From NCBI GenBank assembly GCA_038258185.1, contig JBBSQD010000047.1, forward strand, positions 1-29,118: 29,118 nucleotides of DNA, written 5' to 3'. The DNA comes from JAIOHN01 sp038258185. Lineage in GTDB: Bacteria > Chloroflexota > Anaerolineae > Aggregatilineales > Phototrophicaceae. Made by a program: the position numbers and the translations under genes. Numbering within the stretch: position 1 is the stretch's first letter; every line of letters starts with the position of its first letter. Below the pieces are notes generated by a model. It saw only the letters and a list, made by a program, of their open reading frames with translations. It did no database searches and was not told the origin of the DNA. Of this stretch, positions 23,116 through 29,118 are shown piece by piece.

Positions 23116-24342
23116 ATGAGCCAGAGCATCATCAGCCAGCAGTTACAAAGTGAAGACCCCAAGCAGCGCTTCCAGGCCATTAAAAAGGCCGCCCGCAGTA
23201 AAGATAGCAGTGTGCTGGATCTTCTGGATAATATTGCCAGCAACGACCCCGACAATCAGGTCAGATCTGTGGCAGCTCGTGCCTATGCCTATATCCTGGG
23301 TGACGAGAGTGCGATTGAAGCACCGCCCCCATCCGAAAAGAAACAGGCTGCGCCAGCCTCCAATGGCCGCGTCGATGTCTCCATGGCGAACAGCCACCTC
23401 AACAGCGCCCTCAGTTTGCAGATAGAGGGGCAGCGCAACAAAGCGTTGAAAGCTATCGGCAAAGCGCTGCAGGCCAATCCTGATTTCCGTACCGATCCGT
23501 ATTTCATCAGCATTCTGGAAGCAACCACGCGGCTGGAAGGCGAAGAAGCCTTCGACATGCTTTTCGACAAAGAGAAGATCAAGCATGTTCAGGTGAGCGA
23601 AAAACAGATGGCGAAGGAGAAAGTCTCCGGCGACCACTGGAGTGAAGTCGAAAAATCCAACTGGGCCAGTGCCTCGATGGATCTGATAATCTTCACGTTG
23701 ATTACCATTATCGGCACGGTGCTGATGGTGCTGATTGCGCAGCAGAGTGCGCAGAATGTGTTTACGGGTTATACAGCCGCGCTGGATGCCTATGACGAAG
23801 CGATTGACGCCGGTGACAACAGCGCTACACTACCCATCCGCAACTTTGCGCTGGAAACCGTGGCCCGCGAATATCGTGACCTGCCTATGACTTTAGGGCT
23901 GGTGGGCGGTGTAGTAATGGGTATTGTTTCGCTGCTTCAACTGCTGCTGCATCTGGGTCTGACTCATCTGCTGGCACGCTATATTTTCAGGGGGAAAGGC
24001 ACCCTGCCGCATCTGATTTACAACGTGGTGTCACTCTATAACACACGCCTGCCGGTGATACTCTTTCTGAGTTACATGGGCATTGTCATGGCGTTCAGCG
24101 GCGACATGGAGGTTGTCTCGATGCTGTTATTCGGCGCTTCCAGTCTGGTAAGCCTGCTGGTGATCTTTGGCATCTTCATGCGCACCGGCAAAACCTATGC
24201 TTTTGGGCCGGTCAAAGGTTTCCTGGCGATTATGATCACGCTGGTGCCGTCGTATATCCTTCCGGGTATTGTGTGGATGCTCGCGAGTCCGTTGTTCATG
24301 AGCATGATTCCGGAAAGCCTTCTCGCGATGCCATCGTTTTAA
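23116..24342 (+). CDS. HEAT-/TPR-like repeats joined to a Yip1-like membrane domain
   Basis: The 408-aa protein begins with HEAT-type helical repeats (residues 5-62: DPKQRFQAIKKAARSKDSSVLDLLD), then a TPR-like segment (about 90-130: NSALSLQIEGQRNKALKAIGKALQANPDF), and ends in a membrane domain (about 185-405) of five or six helices that resembles the Yip1 family of membrane proteins. An approximately 50-residue loop with acidic residues separates helix 1 from helix 2. The soluble part faces the cytoplasm. The ATG at 23116 has GAGAG about 8 bp upstream. Function is unknown; Yip1-like bacterial proteins are uncharacterised scaffolds. Confidence 0.65.
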   Translation: MSQSIISQQLQSEDPKQRFQAIKKAARSKDSSVLDLLDNIASNDPDNQVRSVAARAYAYILGDESAIEAPPPSEKKQAAPASNGRVDVSMANSHLNSALSLQIEGQRNKALKAIGKALQANPDFRTDPYFISILEATTRLEGEEAFDMLFDKEKIKHVQVSEKQMAKEKVSGDHWSEVEKSNWASASMDLIIFTLITIIGTVLMVLIAQQSAQNVFTGYTAALDAYDEAIDAGDNSATLPIRNFALETVAREYRDLPMTLGLVGGVVMGIVSLLQLLLHLGLTHLLARYIFRGKGTLPHLIYNVVSLYNTRLPVILFLSYMGIVMAFSGDMEVVSMLLFGASSLVSLLVIFGIFMRTGKTYAFGPVKGFLAIMITLVPSYILPGIVWMLASPLFMSMIPESLLAMPSF

Positions 24343-24398
24343 GCGCTTAAATCCCTGAGCAGTTTAGGGACTGTGCGCGCCTGTACCAATCTTGACTC

Positions 24399-24427
24399 TT
24401 GCACGGCGGAATGGTGTATGCTATATT
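24399..24427 (+). promoter_or_regulatory. tRNA-Phe promoter
   Basis: TTGCAC (24399-24404) is followed after 17 bp by TATATT (24422-24427), with an extended -10 TG (TGcTATATT). The start would fall a few bases before the mature tRNA 5' end at 24437. Confidence 0.6.
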
Positions 24428-24436
24428 ATGCCGCAC

Positions 24437-24509
24437 GCCGAGGTAGCTCAGTTGGTAGAGCAACGCACTGAAAATGCGTGGGTCCCCGGTTCAAGTCCGG
24501 GCCTCGGCA
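24437..24509 (+). tRNA. tRNA-Phe (GAA anticodon)
   Basis: A complete cloverleaf of 73 nt: acceptor stem GCCGAGG with CCTCGGC, D-arm GCTC/GAGC with GG in the loop, anticodon stem ACGCA/TGCGT around loop CTGAAAA (anticodon GAA at 24470-24472), and T-arm CCCGG-TTCAAGT-CCGGG. The discriminator base is A24509; the CCA end is not encoded. It decodes UUU and UUC. Confidence 0.95.
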
Positions 24510-24517
24510 ACAAAACG

Positions 24518-24547
24518 GCTCACTTCATTCTGTGAAGTGAGCTTTTT
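24518..24547 (+). terminator. Intrinsic terminator of tRNA-Phe
   Basis: GCTCACTTCA (24518-24527) pairs with TGAAGTGAGC (24533-24542) around a TTCTG loop and is followed by TTTTTGTTT, a textbook Rho-independent terminator 8 bp after the tRNA. Confidence 0.9.
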
Positions 24548-24630
24548 GTTTCCTCGCTACAAACTCCCTGCGCCTTCAGGTATGATAAATGCCTGCGAAA
24601 TCCGGCAAAGAGCGATGACACCCGAAACCT

Positions 24631-27405
24631 ATGAAACAAGCCCTGCGTAAAATTGACCCCGGTTACTGGATAGCCGCCCTGCTGCCGCTGATCGGTATTC
24701 TGCCGACTCTAAGCAGCGGCGTGATCCGCACGGCGGATGGCCCGCTGCACGTCCAGCGCATTTATGCCATGTCCACTCTGCTGGCGAATGGTAATTTATG
24801 GCCGCGCTGGGTGCCCTATTTTCATCTGGGGTATGGCTATCCAGTGTTCAATTTTTATCCACCCGGGACGTTTTATCTGGGCGGGCTGCTGGGATTAATT
24901 GGCATCATGGCGCCAGTCGCGTTGACCATCGTCACCACGCTGGCATGGATTGTGGGCAGCGTGGGGATGTATGCGCTGGCACGGCATTATCTGCCGGGGA
25001 AAGCAGCCATTCTCGCGGCGATGCTATGGGCTTATGCCCCTTCGCGCCTGTTCGAAGTGTGGGATCAGGGCAGTCTGCCGCAGATCATGGCGGCGGCGCT
25101 GGTACCGTGGTTGCTGCTGGGCATGATTCGCCTGGCCGAGGAACCGCGTTTACGCAGAATTTTGTGGGTGGCGCTGCCTTTTACCGGCATCGTTTTCTGT
25201 CATCAGCCGATTACGTTTATCACCGCGCTGTATATCGCCCCGGCGATGATCGGACTGCCGTTGTGGGCGGCACGCCAGGACTGGCCGTCTTTCTGGAAGC
25301 GCTTCGGCTATATGCTGGGCGGATTCGTACTCAGCGCGGGCCTCTCCGCGATTTTCCTGCTGCCGGTGGCGCTGGAATTGCAATATGTCGAAGCGGTGGA
25401 AAGCCCCGATGATACCGTCCCCTATCTCATCAGCAATTTTCTGCAACCCGATGAAATCTTCATGCAGCCCCCCGCGATGGATCTGACCGATTTACGCTTT
25501 GAGTTATTTACAACATTGGGTCTGGTGGGCGGATTGCTGGCCGTACCGGGTCTGATCGCGCTGGTGGTCAAACGGCGTTATGCGCTGGCCTTGCTTCTGC
25601 TGGCCGCGCTGATTTTTACACTGTTTATGCTGCTGGAAATTTCGCTGCCCGTGTGGCTGACTATCCCCTATTTTAAGCAACTGCGCTTCCCGGAACGCTT
25701 TCTGCGCGTGGGGGTGATCTTCCTGTCGCTGGCCGGGGGAGCCAGTATTTTACTGCTGCCACGCCGCTGGCAAACCGCTGGGTTATTGGGCGTGATGGCG
25801 CTGGTGTTGGTCACCGCGCTGCCGATGACCTATCCCAGTCAGGATTTTGTCTACTGGGATGACCTGTCAGCCGTGGATGAGATCGACATGGAACTGACCT
25901 ATTATGTGTGGGGGACGACCAGCTATAACGAATTTAATCCGCGCTGGGGCGAAACGATCAAGCATGACGGGCCGCCAGAACCGGAAGAATACACAACCAA
26001 TCCGCTGCGGCTGACCGTCTACCGGCTGGATATGATCCGCCAGTGGCCGGATTTAGAAGTCGATGAAATCAGCGACGATACCATCCGCGTGACGGTGACT
26101 GACGCGCGTCCGGTGCGTTTTCGTCAGTATTATTTCCCCGGTTGGGCGGCCACACTGGACGGTGAACCTGTCGAGATTTACCCCGAAGATGAAGTCGGCA
26201 TGATTACGCTGGATGTCCCTGCCGGTGAACACACCATCCACCTGTATTATGACGGCACCCCTGTGCAGAAAATCGCCACGCTGATTTCGCTGTTGAGTCT
26301 GGGCGTGGTGGCTGGCATTCTGGTTCTCACCTCAACCTCACCCCTGTTCGCTTCGCTCACTTTCCCCTCTCCAAACTGGCTGCGAAGCGTCCCTGTGGGA
26401 AGAGGGGAGGAATTGCCACAAGCAAGGAGGGGTGAGGTCGAAAACCCTCTCCCGGAAAGTCTACCACTTCAGACCGCCGCACTGATCGCCTTCGCTGTGG
26501 TCGGATTCGCGCTGCTCAATCAGGTGATTATCACACCGCACACGCTGCTGTTTCGCCAGCAATCCCCGCCGGATGCGCCGGTCTACATGCAAAATCGGCT
26601 GGATGTCCAATTTGGCGATACGTTTGAACTTCTTGGTTACACCTTGAATCAGGACTCGGTTGCGCCGGGGGAAACACTGCCAGTCACGCTGTTCTGGCGG
26701 GCACTGCGTGATTTCACCGATGAGGCTTATCGACCGGTAGTGCAACTGGTTAATCTGCGCGTGGATGAAGCGTGGGCAGTCAGTGAGCCATTTTCACCGG
26801 GGGGTGGCAGCACTACTTTCGGCTATCCGCTGGATCGCTTCGCATCGGAAGTGCATGAACTGGTGGTCAATGCCGACACGCCGCCTTATGTGGGGCGCAT
26901 CTTCGTGCGTATGGTCGACCAGAACGGCGAACCGCTAAAACTGGCCGATGGCGCAGAGGGTTATGTGCTGGAGCCATTAATCCGCGTGGCAGGCGACGGT
27001 GTGAGCGCCAAGCATCTGCTGGATTATACGCTGGGGGATAGCGTCGAATTATGGTGCGCCTCAGTCCAACCCGCAGGCGATCAATATCAGGTCGATGTAT
27101 ACTGGCATGTCACCGCGCCAGTCAGCCAGATGTTGCACACCTTTGTTCATGGCCTGGATGCTGCTGGAGAAATCGTCACGCAGCAGGATACCGAAACGCT
27201 GAATGGTAATTATCCGGCAAGTGCATGGCAGACGGGTCAGACCCTGCATGAGCAGATACTTCTGCCAGCAGATGATGCACTTCAGGAAATCGGATTGGGG
27301 TTATATGTGCCGGATGGTGCGCGGCTGACGGTGCTGAAAGCTGATATGGCGGTGGCGGATGATCGGATTATCGTGCCGCTGACCGCGCAGAACTGCGAGT
27401 CATAA
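24631..27405 (+). CDS. Large PTPS-related (GT-C-like) polytopic membrane protein
   Basis: The 924-aa protein has about ten hydrophobic helices in residues 12-410. The N-terminal motif DGPLHVQRIYAM, then LWPRWVPYFHLGYGYPVFNFYPP, is the signature of the 6-pyruvoyl-tetrahydropterin-synthase-related membrane domain, whose Asp-His pair and multi-helix layout resemble GT-C glycosyltransferases and oligosaccharyltransferases. A beta-rich extracytoplasmic part follows (HLYYDGTP region, then two more helices near 545-565 and 620-640, then a C-terminal beta-sandwich domain). The linker between those helices is encoded by a palindromic repeat inserted in frame. The ATG at 24631 has no strong Shine-Dalgarno. 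The likely role is sugar or polymer transfer at the envelope, unproven. Confidence 0.75.
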   Translation: MKQALRKIDPGYWIAALLPLIGILPTLSSGVIRTADGPLHVQRIYAMSTLLANGNLWPRWVPYFHLGYGYPVFNFYPPGTFYLGGLLGLIGIMAPVALTIVTTLAWIVGSVGMYALARHYLPGKAAILAAMLWAYAPSRLFEVWDQGSLPQIMAAALVPWLLLGMIRLAEEPRLRRILWVALPFTGIVFCHQPITFITALYIAPAMIGLPLWAARQDWPSFWKRFGYMLGGFVLSAGLSAIFLLPVALELQYVEAVESPDDTVPYLISNFLQPDEIFMQPPAMDLTDLRFELFTTLGLVGGLLAVPGLIALVVKRRYALALLLLAALIFTLFMLLEISLPVWLTIPYFKQLRFPERFLRVGVIFLSLAGGASILLLPRRWQTAGLLGVMALVLVTALPMTYPSQDFVYWDDLSAVDEIDMELTYYVWGTTSYNEFNPRWGETIKHDGPPEPEEYTTNPLRLTVYRLDMIRQWPDLEVDEISDDTIRVTVTDARPVRFRQYYFPGWAATLDGEPVEIYPEDEVGMITLDVPAGEHTIHLYYDGTPVQKIATLISLLSLGVVAGILVLTSTSPLFASLTFPSPNWLRSVPVGRGEELPQARRGEVENPLPESLPLQTAALIAFAVVGFALLNQVIITPHTLLFRQQSPPDAPVYMQNRLDVQFGDTFELLGYTLNQDSVAPGETLPVTLFWRALRDFTDEAYRPVVQLVNLRVDEAWAVSEPFSPGGGSTTFGYPLDRFASEVHELVVNADTPPYVGRIFVRMVDQNGEPLKLADGAEGYVLEPLIRVAGDGVSAKHLLDYTLGDSVELWCASVQPAGDQYQVDVYWHVTAPVSQMLHTFVHGLDAAGEIVTQQDTETLNGNYPASAWQTGQTLHEQILLPADDALQEIGLGLYVPDGARLTVLKADMAVADDRIIVPLTAQNCES
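26335..26438. repeat. Palindromic mobile repeat inserted inside a coding sequence
   Basis: ACCTCACCCCT (26335-26345) and AGGGGTGAGGT (26428-26438) are perfect 11-bp arms about 82 bp apart, with inner CCCCTCT (26364-26370) and AGAGGGG (26401-26407). A further CCCTCTCCC follows at 26445-26453. Such CCTCACCCC...CCCCTCTCC elements are normally intergenic in Chloroflexota and cyanobacteria. Here the reading frame passes through unbroken. Confidence 0.7.
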
Positions 27406-27408
27406 AGC

Positions 27409-27429
27409 GGGGTGGCATGGGGCCACCCC
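27409..27429. terminator. Hairpin between convergent genes
   Basis: GGGGTGGC (27409-27416) pairs with GCCACCCC (27422-27429). T-runs are poor on both sides. It lies 3 bp after the stop of the large membrane protein gene and 21 bp after the stop of the small membrane protein gene on the other strand. Confidence 0.55.
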
Positions 27430-27450
27430 ATAATAATCCAATTCAGAAAT

Positions 27451-27657
27451 TTACGCCAGACCCACCATAATGCCAACGATACCCAGCATAGCCAGGACGA
27501 TGCCCTGAGTGGTCATCAGGCCATCCCAGTCGGACGTGCGCTGGATGAATTTGCCCATCATGCGGGCATCGGCTTCATAGAGCATCCAGGCGGTATTTTT
27601 GTCAAACACACACAGGACACCAAATGCGATCAGAATAATTGCTGCGCTGATAACCAT
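27451..27657 (-). CDS. Small two-helix membrane protein, unknown function
   Basis: The 68-aa protein has two hydrophobic helices (residues 2-18 and 48-67) separated by a hydrophilic loop of about 29 residues (FDKNTAWMLYEADARMMGKF). GAGG lies 7 bp upstream of the ATG at 27657, so it is probably translated. I recognise no family; the loop is unusually rich in Met, Asp and aromatic residues. It is monocistronic. Confidence 0.6.
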   Translation of the reverse strand: MVISAAIILIAFGVLCVFDKNTAWMLYEADARMMGKFIQRTSDWDGLMTTQGIVLAMLGIVGIMVGLA

Positions 27658-27831
27658 ACAAAACCTCAGGATAATAGACTAATGAGCTTACCTTTTACAC
27701 CATAGCACTAAAAATTTCCTCAGAAGCGTAAAGATTCCAAAAAATTTGTGAAATTGCCTCGCAGGCAGTCAGAAATCAGCCCGTAACGTAATGCTCTAAG
27801 ACTGTTTATTTTAGTCCGCCCAGATGCCGTG

Positions 27832-27837
27832 TATAAT
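27832..27837 (+). promoter_or_regulatory. Possible -10 box of the kinase gene
   Basis: A perfect TATAAT lies 68 bp upstream of the kinase ATG. A weak -35 (TTTAGT at 27810-27815, 16-bp spacing) is the best match. The 27658-27905 stretch otherwise contains no gene. Confidence 0.35.
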
Positions 27838-27905
27838 TGGGAAGATGTCGATGGTATCAACAGCCCGACTCTTTTGCTGCCCCAAAGCTGGTAAGGTAGG
27901 ACTGC

Positions 27906-29118
27906 ATGACAGATGAACTAATTGGCAAAGTCGTAGACGGTTATGAAATCCAGGGCATTGTGGGCTATGGAGGAATGGCTACCGTCTATCGCGCGCAGCA
28001 GGTTTCGATGAAGCGTGTGATTGCGATCAAGATGCTGCCAAGCCAGTTTATAAATGACGACACCTATATGCAGCGTTTCAACCGCGAGGTAGAAATCGTC
28101 TCCAAGCTGGAACACCGCAATATTGTGCCGGTGTATGACTACGGTCAGTATCACGGCCAGCCCTACATCGCCATGCGCTATATGTCCGGCGGGTCGGTGG
28201 ATGATTTACTGGCACAGGGTGCGCTCGACCTGGAACAGACACTGAGCATCATCCAGCAGATCGCCCCGGCGCTGGATTACGCCCACAGCAAAGACATTCT
28301 GCACCGCGACCTGAAGCCCAGCAACATCCTGATGGATGATGATGGCGGCGCCTATCTGACCGATTTCGGCATCGCGCGGATTATCGGCCAGCAGGCCGGT
28401 TCGACCATTACCACACAGGGCGTGGTCGGCACACCCAGCTACATGAGTCCGGAGCAGGCACAGGGGCATCCGCTGGATGGCCGCAGTGATGTTTATGCGC
28501 TGGGCGTGACCCTGTTCGAGATGCTGACCGGTCAGCGGCCTTTCCAGAGTGACACGCCTTACAGCATCGCGGTGATGCAGGTCACCACCCCGCCACCGTC
28601 CGCACGGGCGATTAACCCGGATATCTCGATTGGTATCGAGCAGGTCGTTTACAAGTCTCTGAAGAAAAAACCGGATGAGCGCTATTCCAGCGCGAGTGTG
28701 CTGGCGGAAGCGCTCAAACGCGCGATTGATCCCCCGGCCAGCAGCATCCATGACACGCAACCGGGCATTCCGCGCCCGACCAAACCCGTCACGATTCAGG
28801 AACGTGCGCCGCAGCCGGTACAGGTCATGCAGCCGCAGACCGTTCCGCCGCCACCGCGTTACCCCACTACGCCACCGCCGCAACAGCAGCCCAGCCGTCC
28901 CTCCACCGGGGTCGATTCGCGGGTGGCCGCGCCACGCCGGTCACGCCGACGTGCCAACGGTGGCAGTCTGTGGATGAGTGCGGCAGTCGGCGGGTTGATT
29001 GGCTGTGGATTGCTGACCGTCATCGTGATTATCGCCGCGATTCTCATCAGCAGTGTGCAGGCCGCCGCCGGGCAGGAATCCGCGCCGACCGCCACGGCAG
29101 CCATTACGGCCACCGTCA
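27906..29118 (+). CDS. Hanks-type Ser/Thr protein kinase, membrane-anchored (3' end outside window)
   Basis: The first 404 codons are present and the frame stays open to the window edge. The kinase domain occupies about residues 13-275: glycine-rich loop GYGGMATVY (20-28), invariant Lys42 in AIK, catalytic loop HRDLKPSN (133-140, Asp135), DFG at 153-155, and SPEQ near 181 closing the activation segment. A Pro/Gln-rich linker of about 70 residues follows, then a basic patch (RRSRRRANG) and one membrane helix near 355-380, after which an extracytoplasmic domain begins. All catalytic residues are intact. Start ATG at 27906 follows AGGTAGGA closely. It regulates proteins by phosphorylation; the sensed signal depends on the missing C-terminus. 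Confidence 0.95.
   Translation, partial: MTDELIGKVVDGYEIQGIVGYGGMATVYRAQQVSMKRVIAIKMLPSQFINDDTYMQRFNREVEIVSKLEHRNIVPVYDYGQYHGQPYIAMRYMSGGSVDDLLAQGALDLEQTLSIIQQIAPALDYAHSKDILHRDLKPSNILMDDDGGAYLTDFGIARIIGQQAGSTITTQGVVGTPSYMSPEQAQGHPLDGRSDVYALGVTLFEMLTGQRPFQSDTPYSIAVMQVTTPPPSARAINPDISIGIEQVVYKSLKKKPDERYSSASVLAEALKRAIDPPASSIHDTQPGIPRPTKPVTIQERAPQPVQVMQPQTVPPPPRYPTTPPPQQQPSRPSTGVDSRVAAPRRSRRRANGGSLWMSAAVGGLIGCGLLTVIVIIAAILISSVQAAAGQESAPTATAAITATV

Noticed and set aside
24392..24427. TTGACT at 24392 as the tRNA -35 box
   Set aside because: Its spacing to TATATT is 24 bp, too long; TTGCAC at 24399 gives the ideal 17 bp.
28206..28883. 225-codon frame opposite the Ser/Thr kinase
   Set aside because: It is antisense to intact kinase motifs and shows Arg-rich low-information sequence; the kinase frame explains the region.

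Overview
The window looks like a chromosomal segment of a Chloroflexota bacterium, probably of the Anaerolineae. This is inferred from the protein repertoire (a STAS-like single-domain protein, a 10-12 TM PTPS-related/GT-C-like giant, a tetrapyrrole methylase-MazG fusion, a TIR-FGE fusion, 2TM-domain proteins) and from the abundance of short palindromic intergenic repeats; no rRNA or marker phylogeny is available to confirm it. Coding density is high, GC is moderate, and most genes have clear Shine-Dalgarno sites.

Layout. 1-335: the 3' end of an ISAs1-type transposase and a good promoter. 336-4732 (+): a heterodimeric ABC exporter pair (one degenerate, one canonical ATPase site) followed by rdgB. 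4807-6240 (-): dnaA, read toward rdgB. 6241-6830: a 600-bp gene-free stretch with repeated TTGGGATAA boxes (reverse complement TTATCCCAA), the best candidate for the chromosomal origin oriC; dnaN does not follow dnaA. 6885-9860: LmbE-type deacetylase, metallo-beta-lactamase-fold hydrolase, a tiny YqaE/Pmp3 membrane protein (56 aa) and a secreted pectin-acetylesterase-like enzyme. 10004-10650: a duplicated SWIM zinc-finger protein with an attenuator-like leader. 10759-12768 (-): a four-gene operon of paralogous 2TM-type membrane proteins that share an acidic C-terminal tail. 12901-14571 (-): efp and an SDR epimerase. 14733-16576: VanZ-like protein and a GH1 beta-glucosidase. 16577-17092: an AT-rich gene-free island. 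17093-19153: a TIR-FGE fusion and a STAS-like protein. 19424-20878: mazG fusion. 20893-20998: palindromic repeat cluster. 21151-23007: Uma2-type nuclease, an orphan membrane protein and a DUF4269 nucleotidyltransferase-like protein. 23116-24342: HEAT/TPR/Yip1-like membrane protein. 24437-24509: tRNA-Phe. 24631-27405: a 924-aa membrane protein carrying an in-frame copy of a palindromic mobile repeat. 27451-27657: a 68-aa membrane protein. 27906-end: a PASTA-less Ser/Thr kinase truncated by the window edge.

How the parts fit. Replication initiation (dnaA plus oriC) and nucleotide-pool sanitation (rdgB, mazG) are standard housekeeping. Carbohydrate-related enzymes (GH1, pectin-acetylesterase-like, LmbE) suggest a saccharolytic heterotroph. 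The least understood parts are the 2TM operon, the duplicated SWIM protein with its leader, the TIR-FGE protein preceded by an AT-rich island, and the origin with its non-standard box sequence matched by a changed residue in the DnaA recognition helix.
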